DNA of 16,001 nucleotides from Paracoccaceae bacterium (lineage in GTDB: Bacteria; Pseudomonadota; Alphaproteobacteria; Rhodobacterales; Rhodobacteraceae). Made by a program: the position numbers and the translations under genes. Below, piece by piece: positions 8,130-15,695 of the stretch (within the stretch, counting starts at the first letter, position 1; each line of letters opens with the position of its first letter). The stretch is taken from positions 1 through 16,001 of the forward strand of contig SPLB01000368.1 of NCBI GenBank assembly GCA_004566265.1, written 5' to 3'. Under the pieces are notes generated by a model that was not told where the DNA came from, did no database searches, and worked only from the letters and a program-made list of their open reading frames with translations.

Positions 8130-10550
8130 TCAACCGCGCAGGATCTTGCCGGCCGCGTCAAAGGGCGGTTCTGACAGGATCGTAGCTTTGTGTGGGCGGC
8201 CTAGAACCATGACATCGACATCATCCCCGGGGCCTGCATCTTTGACAAAGCCAAGGGCCAGAGACATGCCGACAGTATAGCCATAGGCACCGGACGTGAC
8301 GCGTCCAATGCCTTCACCGTTTTTGAAGATGGGTTCACCACCTGTGGCATCAGCGTTGGATGCGGTTACGTCCGCCTCATGTAAATGCAGCAGGACCAGT
8401 TGTTCGCGCGCGGTGTTGTTCAGCACATCCAGCGCAGCCTCTTTGTTGAGGAAGTCCTTCTCCATCTTGCACAGACGCTCCAGCCCGACCTCTTGGGGCC
8501 AGCATTCGGGGCTGTACTCTCGCGACCAGGAGCCATAGCCCTTTTCCACCCTGAGCGACATCAGCGCTCGGCTGCCCACCGGCCCTGCGTCAAATTCCTT
8601 CCCGGTCTGCAACAAAGCTTCATAGAGCTGCGCTTGATCTTCGGTCTTACAATGAAGCTCCCATCCAAGATCACCGGTGAAGGATACACGCAATGCCAGG
8701 CACTCCACATCCGCAAGTTCGATCATCTGAGACCGCATGAAGGGAAAATCGGGTGTCGCAAGAGAGGTATTTGTCAGCCGCTGCAGCAGATCGCGTGATT
8801 TGGGGCCCGCCACGTTAAAGCCGCATACGGCTTCGGTCATGCTTTCGAAGCTGGTCCCTTCCGGCAAGGGCACCTGCTTGAAGAACCGTTTGTGGTAGCG
8901 TTCTGCCAGACCGGAGCCGATGATCCAGAATTCATCTTCTGCCACGCGGGTAACAGTGAAGTCACCTGCAATGCCCCCGCGTTTGCCGACAAGCGGCGTC
9001 AAGCAAGACCGCCCCACAGTTTTGGGCATAGTGTTTGCAAAGATCGCATTGAGCCAATCGGCCGCATCGGGGCCTTTGCAGCGATATTTGGCGAAGTTGG
9101 AAATATCGATAATACCTGCGCGATCACGCAGCATCTTGCATTCCTCGCCCACCGGCCCCCACCAATTCTGACGCGTGAACCCGTTGGTGTCTTCAGTTCC
9201 CGGCGTATCGGCATACCATAAGGGATGTTCCCATCCGGCATTGAGCCCAAAAACCGCGCCCATGGACTCCTGCTTATCGTAGATCGGACGCGTGCGCGCA
9301 GGGCGACCGGCACTGCGCTCTTCGTTAGGGAAGTGGATCGAAAAACGGTGCGCGTACTGGTCCTGCACCCGCGCCATGGTGAAGTCTTTCGTCGTCCATG
9401 TGTCAAATCGTGCCATGTCCCAGGCGAACATGTCGTATTGAGTTTCACCTTCGATGATCCATTGGGCCGCCATCAGACCCATGCCGCCTGATTGCGAAAA
9501 GCCCGGGATGATCCCGTTGCAGCAAAAATATCCGTTAACCTCCGGGACAGGACCCATCAGAACGTTGGAATCCGGTGACCAAATCATCGGCCCGTTGATC
9601 ACGCGCTTTATCCCGGCCTCACCGACGGCCGGAACACGCTCGATCGCGTTCATCATGTTCTCTTCAATCCGCTCCAGATCGTCGGGAAACAGGTCATGAG
9701 CAAAGTCGAGCGGCGTGCCTTCTTCGGCCCAGAATTTCATTCCCCGCTCATAGGCACCGACCAATAGGCCCTGGCCTTCCTGTCGAAGGTAATATTCTCC
9801 GTCCCTGTCACTCACCGAGGGCAGGCGTGATCCGTGATCCTTTACATCCGCCATGGTCTCGGTCACAAAATACTGGTGCTCGGTGGGCTGCAGAGGCAGC
9901 TCAATCCCGGCAAGCGCGGCCACTTCGCGTCCCCAAAGACCGGCTGCGTTCACCACCCACTGGGTCTGGATGTCGCCCTTCGGTGTTTTTACGAGCCATG
10001 AGCCGTCATTTTGCTGTTCAGTCGCCGTTACAGGTGTGAACCTGTGGATTTCGGCCCCACGTTGGCGAGCACCTACGGCATAGGCATTGGTGACGCCAGA
10101 CGGATCGACATTACCACCGTCAGGTTCATACATGACGCAGCGGATACCGTCGTAGTTCACCATCGGGTTCAGCTTTTTCGCTTCATCGATGGAGACTTCA
10201 TAGAAGTTCATGCCATAAAGCTTAGCTTTGGCCGCTTGCAGTTTTAGTTGATGTTCCCGTTCTTCAGTTTGCGCCAGATAGAGCGATCCGGGTTGGAAAA
10301 TTCCACAGCTTTGGCCCGTTTCGGCCTCCAGCTCCTGGTAGAGGGTCATGGTATAGTGCTGAATGCGGCTGATATTCGTGCTGTCATGCAGCCCGTGAAT
10401 ATTTGCTGCTGCGTGCCAGGTCGATCCGGAGGTCAGTTCGTCCCGTTCAAGAAGCACGACATTGGACCACCCCAGTTTTGTCAGGTGGTAGAGAATAGAA
10501 CATCCGATAACGCCGCCCCCTATGACGACTGCCTGTGCCTCTGTTCGCAT
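8130..10550 (-). CDS. Dimethylglycine/sarcosine dehydrogenase-like FAD oxidoreductase with GcvT domain
   Basis: An 806-residue protein with the architecture of dimethylglycine dehydrogenase. The N-terminal DAO-type FAD domain has VVIGGGVIGCSILYHL (8-23). The STWHAAAN segment carries His46, at the position where eukaryotic DMG dehydrogenase attaches FAD covalently. A middle FAO_M-like linker is followed by a C-terminal GcvT aminomethyltransferase-type folate domain from about residue 430 (DRAGIIDISNFAKYRCKGPDAADWL, with GDLGWELH and VGSRALMSLRVEKGYGSW). Family members oxidise an N-methyl group and pass the one-carbon unit to tetrahydrofolate. In this operon it sits between the Rieske oxygenase (first demethylation) and SoxBDAG, so removal of the second methyl is the simplest role. 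Paralogues act on sarcosine or other N-methyl amines, so the substrate is not certain. The stop is seven bases before soxB. Confidence 0.93.
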   Translation of the reverse strand: MRTEAQAVVIGGGVIGCSILYHLTKLGWSNVVLLERDELTSGSTWHAAANIHGLHDSTNISRIQHYTMTLYQELEAETGQSCGIFQPGSLYLAQTEEREHQLKLQAAKAKLYGMNFYEVSIDEAKKLNPMVNYDGIRCVMYEPDGGNVDPSGVTNAYAVGARQRGAEIHRFTPVTATEQQNDGSWLVKTPKGDIQTQWVVNAAGLWGREVAALAGIELPLQPTEHQYFVTETMADVKDHGSRLPSVSDRDGEYYLRQEGQGLLVGAYERGMKFWAEEGTPLDFAHDLFPDDLERIEENMMNAIERVPAVGEAGIKRVINGPMIWSPDSNVLMGPVPEVNGYFCCNGIIPGFSQSGGMGLMAAQWIIEGETQYDMFAWDMARFDTWTTKDFTMARVQDQYAHRFSIHFPNEERSAGRPARTRPIYDKQESMGAVFGLNAGWEHPLWYADTPGTEDTNGFTRQNWWGPVGEECKMLRDRAGIIDISNFAKYRCKGPDAADWLNAIFANTMPKTVGRSCLTPLVGKRGGIAGDFTVTRVAEDEFWIIGSGLAERYHKRFFKQVPLPEGTSFESMTEAVCGFNVAGPKSRDLLQRLTNTSLATPDFPFMRSQMIELADVECLALRVSFTGDLGWELHCKTEDQAQLYEALLQTGKEFDAGPVGSRALMSLRVEKGYGSWSREYSPECWPQEVGLERLCKMEKDFLNKEAALDVLNNTAREQLVLLHLHEADVTASNADATGGEPIFKNGEGIGRVTSGAYGYTVGMSLALGFVKDAGPGDDVDVMVLGRPHKATILSEPPFDAAGKILRG

Positions 10551-10573
10551 GATTGGTCTTTCTTCTTTCCGGG

Positions 10574-10813
10574 TTAAAACTCTAGACGGATTGCGCGACC
10601 GTAGTCCGTCAGGCGCTTGTTAAGGGGGTTGGCCTGGGGCGCGCCGGCTTCCAGCGCAAACACAAAGGCATGGGTTAGGAAAAAGCAGGCTGCATCGACG
10701 TCTTGTGACTTTTCGGCCTCGTCCCCGGCGAGGGTATAAAGACGCACAAGCTCATCTAATTCGTGTTTTTCGTGCGCTTGAAGCAAAGCGGTTTCGAGTA
10801 CGTTTCGGTCCAT
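10574..10813 (-). CDS. Small hypothetical protein within the betaine-demethylation operon
   Basis: A 79-residue acidic protein, MDRNVLETALLQAHEKHELD at its start. I do not recognise a named family. It appears almost wholly helical, with regularly spaced leucines and alanines (LVRLYTLAGDEAEKS, AACFFLTHAFVFALEAGAP), recalling a single helical-repeat unit. There is no signal peptide and no clear membrane helix. Support for a real gene: it starts three bases after the aldehyde dehydrogenase stop, has AAAGGGTAG upstream overlapping that stop, ends 23 bases before the next start, and its composition is protein-like. A role as a small accessory or assembly factor for the adjacent dehydrogenases is conceivable but not shown. 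The long antisense frames here are shadows. Confidence 0.8.
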   Translation of the reverse strand: MDRNVLETALLQAHEKHELDELVRLYTLAGDEAEKSQDVDAACFFLTHAFVFALEAGAPQANPLNKRLTDYGRAIRLEF

Positions 10814-10816
10814 CGA

Positions 10817-12268
10817 CTACCCTTTGAGAGATATCGCGATGTTTTTCGTGCGCACGTAATTGTAGAGCGCTTCCAAACCTTTTTCGCGACCAAAACCGGA
10901 TTTGCCGACACCGCCAAACGGGGTGGCAATCCCACCTGCGAACCATTCGTTGACGAACACCTGACCAGCGCGCAGCTTTCGCGCAACCCGGTGTGACCGC
11001 GCCAGGTCCCGAGTGAATACGCCTGCAACCAATCCGAATTCTGTCCCATTCGCCATGGCAATGGCTTCGGCTTCGGTGTCAAACGGAGTCATGCAGGCGA
11101 CGGGCCCAAAGATTTCTTCTTGTGCAACCCGGCTCGATGGGTCCACATCGGCCAGGATTGTCGGCGCCATGAAGTACCCTTTACAGTCTATGCGCGCACC
11201 ACCTGCCGCAATCCGCGCACCATCCTGCTTGGCTGTCGAGGTTATGTCTTCGATCCGTGCGAGCTGTTGTGCTGAAATGACTGGTGTGTGGACTGGGTTA
11301 TCAAGACCATGACCGACACTCAGACCGTTGGCGAGGGCGGCAGCACACTCCACTGCCTCATCATAGATTGAACGATGAACTAGAACGCGTGCCATTGCGG
11401 AGCAGACCTGGCCTGCATTGTAAAAAATTCCGCTTTGCAGGCTGGACATGAGAGTATCCAGGTTGGCGTCTTCAAAGACCACCGCAGCCGATTTGCCGCC
11501 CAACTCCATCAGCGCCGGTGTCACCGTGTCGGCGGCGGCATGCAAGATAGCCTGTCCCGTCGGGATCGAGCCAGTAAAGACGATCTGATCGATCTCGGAA
11601 CTCGCTACGAGTTTGGCCCCCAGTTCGGCGCCTATGCCATTGAGGATCGATACAGTGCCTGCTGGGACATCGGCCCGTTCCAATGCAAGTCCCAGCATGG
11701 CCAATCCGATGGGATCAAGTTCAGGGGATTTGATGACGGTTGAATTGCCTGCGGCCATGGCTGGGGCGAGTGAGCGCGCTGCCAGTGAGACGGGAAAATT
11801 CCATGGTACGATCTGGGCTGAGATGCCAAAAGGCTCATAAACCGTGTAGTCAGCATAGTCAGGACCTAACGGGATCGACTTACCTTCGATCTTGTCAGCA
11901 ACGCCACCGTAATACTCAAAATATTGCGCAGCCTCTTCAAACTCGTCAAAAGCAGCTTCGAGTGATTTGCCGCTTTCGCGGCAAAGGAGGGCCGAACCTT
12001 CGTCAGCAATACCCCGGATCTCCTGTGCGACCCGTAGAAGCAGTCGCCCGCGCGCTGAGGGTTGCATGTCACAAAGATCGCCGCGATCGAATGATTTTCG
12101 GGCGGCTTCAATCGCCCTTGCAAGGGTTGTCTCTCCAGCTTCAGCACAATCGGCAACATGCTCGGCAAGGCCCGGATCTTCAACCGCGATAGCTCTACCT
12201 TCATCGCCGTCAACCCATGAGCCAGCAAGGAAATTCCTGGCCAACCCATCCTTCAAATAGGTACTCAT
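10817..12268 (-). CDS. NAD(P)-dependent aldehyde dehydrogenase
   Basis: A 483-residue class I/II-type aldehyde dehydrogenase of normal length. Visible active-site elements are IVPWNFP with Asn157, VIKSPE with Lys180 for coenzyme binding, FTGS (231-234), MELGGKS with general base Glu255, and NAGQVCSAMARVLVH with nucleophile Cys289. EEIFGPV and PFGGVGKSGFGREKG lie near the C-terminus. The start MSTYLKDG is fixed by an ATGA overlap with the Rieske stop; a longer frame from 12304 lies inside that gene. Relatives include betaine-aldehyde and gamma-aminobutyraldehyde dehydrogenases. Being second in the operon directly after an oxygenase that releases formaldehyde, it may oxidise formaldehyde or an aldehyde derived from the betaine substrate. 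Sequence alone does not separate these. Confidence 0.94.
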   Translation of the reverse strand: MSTYLKDGLARNFLAGSWVDGDEGRAIAVEDPGLAEHVADCAEAGETTLARAIEAARKSFDRGDLCDMQPSARGRLLLRVAQEIRGIADEGSALLCRESGKSLEAAFDEFEEAAQYFEYYGGVADKIEGKSIPLGPDYADYTVYEPFGISAQIVPWNFPVSLAARSLAPAMAAGNSTVIKSPELDPIGLAMLGLALERADVPAGTVSILNGIGAELGAKLVASSEIDQIVFTGSIPTGQAILHAAADTVTPALMELGGKSAAVVFEDANLDTLMSSLQSGIFYNAGQVCSAMARVLVHRSIYDEAVECAAALANGLSVGHGLDNPVHTPVISAQQLARIEDITSTAKQDGARIAAGGARIDCKGYFMAPTILADVDPSSRVAQEEIFGPVACMTPFDTEAEAIAMANGTEFGLVAGVFTRDLARSHRVARKLRAGQVFVNEWFAGGIATPFGGVGKSGFGREKGLEALYNYVRTKNIAISLKG

Positions 12269-13419
12269 GCGGTTCGACCGTTCGCTATCTGTGTCGCGAC
12301 CCAATGATGGAAATTGTGCGTTGGCCCATCCATTGCCGGAGAAAAGCGCCCACCGTCGAATAACTCACCGTGGCGACCTTTCTGCATGCCTTCGACAACA
12401 AAGACGTCTTCTTCAAACACCGTCTTCCAGAGCTGGGCATTCGCCCCGCGCAAGCCGTCATGTTCAGGCGAGTCCTTCTCGGATTTGGCATAGTAAAGTT
12501 CGATATGCTCAACTGTGTTGCCGCAATCCTTGGGCTCTAGCACGATGGCAAAGCTGTGGTCGCGCTGGATACCGAACAGGACGTTTGGGTAGAGGGCGAT
12601 GTATTCAGCGCCTTTATCCCATTTGTCGCTGAGCCCATCGAAATCTGGAAGTGTTTGGCCGTCCTCGTCCGTCAACTGCCGATAGACGAGCGTGCCCTGG
12701 CCGGAATAATGGCCGCGTTTTTCGATATTATAGTGATCTTCCAGCCGTGAGTAGCTGTTCAAGCCTGGATGCACCCAAGGCAGATGATAGCTTTCACAAT
12801 AGTTCTCAACTGCAAGCTTCCAATTGGTCGCCACTTCGAGCTTGAAACTGGAGCTTTCACCCCCATGGTGAATCGGCCGATCGAACTCTTTCCAGCGATT
12901 GAGCAACTCGCCGTGCACGTCCTCAAAGGCAGGGGCATTGCCGTCAATATTCACGAAGATCACGTCGCGCCAGATGTAGGAGCGGATCCGGAACAGTCCA
13001 AGCTTGCCCATATCCACATCGTCATGGGTATTCTGACCTGGGCCGCCGACATGAGGTGTCGCGCGCAATTCGCCATCAAGACCATAACACCAGCTGTGAT
13101 AAGGGCAGCGTATCGCGCCTCGGATTTTTTGTGGCTTATCGATAAGTACCATGCCGCGGTGACGACAGGTGTTCTGAAAGACACCAATTGATCCATCTCG
13201 ATCCCGGACCAGCAAAATTGGCATGCCGAGGAAGTCGACAGGTTTCGCATCTCCGGTTTCGGGAATGTCTTTTCCAAAGCCGACGCCAGCCCAGTTTGCA
13301 TATAGAACTGAACGCTTTTCCTCATGAAAAACGTCCGGGTCGACATAGTGTTCGTTAGGCAGGCCGTTGGCAGTGTTTACTTCTGCCAGCACTGAAGAGA
13401 GGTTGCTGTGCTTGTTCAT
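12265..13419 (-). CDS. Rieske-type oxygenase alpha subunit, quaternary-amine N-demethylase (GbcA/stachydrine demethylase-like)
   Basis: A 384-residue terminal oxygenase. The Rieske [2Fe-2S] ligands are Cys85 and His87 (TCRHRG) with Cys105 and His108 (CPYHSW). The catalytic domain has NWKLAVENYCESYHLPWVHP (199-218), giving iron ligands His212 and His217, with Asp338 (EEDVF) as the third. Glu209 sits where classical ring hydroxylases use Asp to bridge the two metal centres. Glu there is characteristic of the quaternary-ammonium Rieske group (GbcA, carnitine CntA, stachydrine demethylase). These enzymes hydroxylate an N-methyl group, which is lost as formaldehyde. No beta subunit is nearby, consistent with the alpha-only quaternary-amine enzymes. 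The start has GGAGAGA six to nine bases upstream. The overall sequence looks nearer to stachydrine/betaine demethylases than to CntA, but the substrate is inferred. Confidence 0.94.
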   Translation of the reverse strand: MNKHSNLSSVLAEVNTANGLPNEHYVDPDVFHEEKRSVLYANWAGVGFGKDIPETGDAKPVDFLGMPILLVRDRDGSIGVFQNTCRHRGMVLIDKPQKIRGAIRCPYHSWCYGLDGELRATPHVGGPGQNTHDDVDMGKLGLFRIRSYIWRDVIFVNIDGNAPAFEDVHGELLNRWKEFDRPIHHGGESSSFKLEVATNWKLAVENYCESYHLPWVHPGLNSYSRLEDHYNIEKRGHYSGQGTLVYRQLTDEDGQTLPDFDGLSDKWDKGAEYIALYPNVLFGIQRDHSFAIVLEPKDCGNTVEHIELYYAKSEKDSPEHDGLRGANAQLWKTVFEEDVFVVEGMQKGRHGELFDGGRFSPAMDGPTHNFHHWVATQIANGRTA

Positions 13420-13519
13420 CGATCTCTCCGAAACGCGGGATTGTTACTCTGCCTATTGGTAACGGATGATCGGTGATCTCAATATAGGAAAAGTTCACTC
13501 TCAGTTGATCTGATCTAAA
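13420..13519 (-). promoter_or_regulatory. Operon promoter region with LysR-type dyad
   Basis: This 100-bp gap between the LysR gene and the Rieske gene should hold the operon promoter. It contains a perfect dyad GTTAC-N11-GTAAC at 13443-13463, matching the T-N11-A form of LysR-type binding sites. The dyad lies 24-44 bases before the Rieske ATG. A TATATT at about 13482-13487 on the minus strand is a candidate -10, but I find no convincing -35 at the right distance. Weak basal promoter elements fit an activator-dependent promoter. Confidence 0.45.
13443..13463. promoter_or_regulatory. Perfect dyad GTTAC-N11-GTAAC, candidate LysR operator
   Basis: Both arms are exact complements, and the spacing of 11 matches the T-N11-A core of LysR-type sites. 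It lies 24-44 bases upstream of the Rieske start and about 57 bases past the end of the LysR gene, so it could bind the adjacent regulator. The position close to the start codon is nearer than a typical LysR recognition site, so it may be an activation or repression site rather than the primary one. Confidence 0.4.
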
Positions 13520-14419
13520 TCAAGCCTTGCGCGCACCATTTAACAACCAGTTTTTGAGGGCGAGGGCGTTACATGACAACTGGTCATCAGGCAGTCCGGC
13601 AAGATAGAATTGATTGGGTGCAGGAATGGACTTTGTTCCCACAATTTGAAGCTTTCCACTATCTAGCATTGGTTGCACCAATCGTTGCCAGCCAAGAGCG
13701 ACCCCAGCCCCCTTGCGTGCGATTTGCAGTGCTACAGAATAGCTGTTCACTCGTGTTCCCGTTGAAATATCACCATTATGACCCAATTGAGCAAACCACT
13801 CTGACCATTTGGTCCAATTGGTGTTGGGTGTGTCTAGGTGAATGAGCCGTTGCCGAGCCAGTTGCGCAAGACTGTGATCGCGGAGCTTCAGCGCCAAATC
13901 GGGGGCTGCCACGGGCACAAGTGCGTCGCGATAGATCGGGGTTTGTTCGAGAGTTGGGTTTTGTTCCTTTCCGTAACAAATGAATAGGTCAAAGTCTCTG
14001 GTGTTCTGAAAAGGTCGATCTTGGGTTACCTGATGCACATTGATTTCGGGGTATTCGCGCCAGAAATCGATAACTGCAGGTGAAAGCCATAGTGCAGCAA
14101 CTGCGGTGGTCGAACCAACCGTCACGGCAGCGGCATCACCATTTCTACGTATCCGAGCGAGCTTTCGAGATATCAGTCGAAAAGCCGAAGCGAGGGATTC
14201 AAAGAGGTCTTCACCCTCGGGAGTTAGCTCAACGCCTCTGTGTTTGCGTAGGAAAAGAATTGTCCCGAGTTCGCCTTCCAACGCCTTGATCTGGTGGCTT
14301 ACTGCACCGGGGGTAACAGACAATTCCTGTGCCGCATCCTTGAAACTCAAATGCCGCGCTGCGGCCTCAAAGACCGAGAGTGTGGTAAACGGAGGAAGGT
14401 CATAATGGCGTCGCGACAT
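13520..14419 (-). CDS. LysR-family transcriptional regulator (GcvA-like)
   Basis: A 299-residue LysR-type regulator. The N-terminal winged helix-turn-helix occupies about residues 6-65 (LPPFTTLSVFEAAARHLSFK, DAAQELSVTPGAVSHQIKAL). This is the GcvA-like pattern, followed by the usual substrate-binding domain to the C-terminus (GVALGWQRLVQPML near the end). It sits between the minus-strand operon and the plus-strand reductase, with its own promoter facing the reductase promoter, so it most likely controls both. The effector is probably the betaine substrate or a demethylated intermediate; this is inference. The ATG at 14419 has only a weak ribosome binding site, and a dyad lies directly upstream (14432-14455), suggesting autoregulation. 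Confidence 0.92.
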   Translation of the reverse strand: MSRRHYDLPPFTTLSVFEAAARHLSFKDAAQELSVTPGAVSHQIKALEGELGTILFLRKHRGVELTPEGEDLFESLASAFRLISRKLARIRRNGDAAAVTVGSTTAVAALWLSPAVIDFWREYPEINVHQVTQDRPFQNTRDFDLFICYGKEQNPTLEQTPIYRDALVPVAAPDLALKLRDHSLAQLARQRLIHLDTPNTNWTKWSEWFAQLGHNGDISTGTRVNSYSVALQIARKGAGVALGWQRLVQPMLDSGKLQIVGTKSIPAPNQFYLAGLPDDQLSCNALALKNWLLNGARKA

Positions 14420-14720
14420 GGGTACTAACCAAGTTGGGGTTATTTCACCTCAACTGTATATGATAATTTTCCGAATTGAACCAGTCCTTCAATTGTTCTT
14501 GTCTATTGCTCAGGGAGGACGAGCCGGTGTCACACGCCTATGCGAGTGATCGAGATCCTGCTGATGGCAGGCACCTTCCGGCTTGATGAATACCGGTGAG
14601 AGTTTTGTGGGGGCGATTGCAGGGCACAAGAACCATCTGAAATCGCTTGGGTAGCCGGAGATCGAAGCGTCTCTCCGCGGCGCATGGTCTTGCAGCCTGT
14701 TGCAGAAATGAGGGAGTTGG
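14420..14720. promoter_or_regulatory. Divergent control region and 5' leader between LysR and reductase genes
   Basis: The 301-bp space between divergent genes holds a 9-bp inverted repeat, AGTTGGGGT-N6-ACCTCAACT (14432-14455, one mismatch), a plausible LysR site. On the plus strand TTGAAC (14476-14481) is a possible -35, with poor -10 candidates around 14500-14507. The reductase ATG is preceded by GAGGGAG. If transcription starts near 14510, the leader is about 200 bases long, with a 22-codon frame (14586-14654) that lacks a good ribosome binding site. I see no riboswitch fold that I can name. Confidence 0.4.
14432..14455. promoter_or_regulatory. Inverted repeat AGTTGGGGT-N6-ACCTCAACT upstream of the LysR gene
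   Basis: The 9-bp arms pair with one mismatch and begin 13 bases upstream of the LysR start codon, within the divergent promoter region. LysR-type regulators commonly repress their own gene and activate the divergent one from a site in such a position. Binding by this regulator is inference. Confidence 0.4.
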
Positions 14721-15665
14721 ATGAATACACAGATTGCCAGACTGGTAAGAAAGACTGCGCTCAGCCCGGACACCACCGACTTTCTCTTTGAGGTTAAGGA
14801 CGGACGTTTCGCCGGGCTCGAAGCCGGCGCACACATAGATGTTCATCTTGGCAAAGATCTTGTCCGGCAGTATTCGATTTGGAGCTGGACCCAGGACGGA
14901 CGCTGCCTGAACGTTGCAGTGAAACGCGAGGACGAAGGGAGAGGGGGCTCCCTGGCAATGCACGCGCTCGAAGCCGGAATGCTTGTCCAGATCGGCGGAC
15001 CGCGCAACCATTTTCACCTGCAACCCGCAGACCGCTACGTCGCGCTCATTGCAGGCGGTATTGGCGCGACGCCAATTGTAGCGATGGCCCGCGAGTTGCT
15101 GAATACAGGGCGCAACTTTCAGGTCATCTATCTGGTTCGAAGTAAGGGCCTCGCAGCCATGGACGCCAAGTTCCGAGCGCTTGGAATCGATGAATGGTAC
15201 CGGCTGCACTGTGACGACAAAGACGGACAGCTCGATTTTAAAGCGGTCCTGCGTGATCTGCCCGTGGACAGCGACGTTTATACTTGTGGTCCAGAGCCGA
15301 TGCTAAATGCGGTCCTGGAAGCCGGGTCGAACATGCGCGGCGGGACAATTCATTTCGAACGCTTTTCAGCAGCTAGTGACCAAGACCGCGATGAAAGCTC
15401 AGAGTTCGAGGTCGAGATCAAATCCAGCGGCGCTGTTTTTGAAGTCGGAGCGGAAGAAACCATCCTCTCTGTGCTCAATTCAAATGGGGTGCCTATCGAT
15501 TTCGGCTGCTCTGAAGGATTGTGCGGAACCTGCATGGTGGACGTGTTGGAGGGTGAGGTTGATCACCGTGACGCCATTCTGACCCCTGACGAACAAGCCA
15601 CAAACCAATTTATGTGCACTTGCGTGTCCCGCGCTAAAAGCAAGCGGCTCGTGCTGGACCTTTAA
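14721..15665 (+). CDS. Flavin/2Fe-2S oxidoreductase, reductase partner of the Rieske oxygenase (GbcB/CntB-like)
   Basis: A 314-residue reductase with phthalate-dioxygenase-reductase domain order. The flavin-binding barrel (about 1-100) has RQYSIWSW. The NAD(P)H domain has IAGGIGATPIVAMAREL (110-126) and YTCGPEPML. The C-terminal plant-type [2Fe-2S] domain has Cys263, Cys268, Cys271 and Cys301 (CSEGLCGTC ... CVSRAKSKRLVLDL). Such proteins carry electrons from NAD(P)H to the Rieske centre of quaternary-amine oxygenases, matching the oxygenase encoded at 12265-13419. The ATG follows GAGGGAG at good spacing. Unlike many gbcA/gbcB pairs next to each other in one direction, this gene is transcribed away from its oxygenase, separated by the LysR gene. 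The transporter remnant begins 30 bases after its stop and was probably co-transcribed. Confidence 0.94.
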   Translation: MNTQIARLVRKTALSPDTTDFLFEVKDGRFAGLEAGAHIDVHLGKDLVRQYSIWSWTQDGRCLNVAVKREDEGRGGSLAMHALEAGMLVQIGGPRNHFHLQPADRYVALIAGGIGATPIVAMARELLNTGRNFQVIYLVRSKGLAAMDAKFRALGIDEWYRLHCDDKDGQLDFKAVLRDLPVDSDVYTCGPEPMLNAVLEAGSNMRGGTIHFERFSAASDQDRDESSEFEVEIKSSGAVFEVGAEETILSVLNSNGVPIDFGCSEGLCGTCMVDVLEGEVDHRDAILTPDEQATNQFMCTCVSRAKSKRLVLDL

Positions 15666-15695
15666 CGAAAAAAAGAAATCCAACGGAGAGGACAA

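Noticed and set aside
12769..13191. A 140-codon plus-strand frame opposite the Rieske gene
   Set aside because: It is antisense to the conserved Rieske and iron-ligand motifs and has no recognisable domain.
14586..14654. A 22-codon frame in the reductase leader, considered as a leader peptide
   Set aside because: It has no good ribosome binding site, no regulatory codon run and no attenuator-like stem pair that I could identify.
14510..15209. Minus-strand frames (108 and 223 codons) overlapping the reductase and its leader
   Set aside because: They are antisense to the clear flavin and NAD motifs of the reductase and have no domain resemblance.
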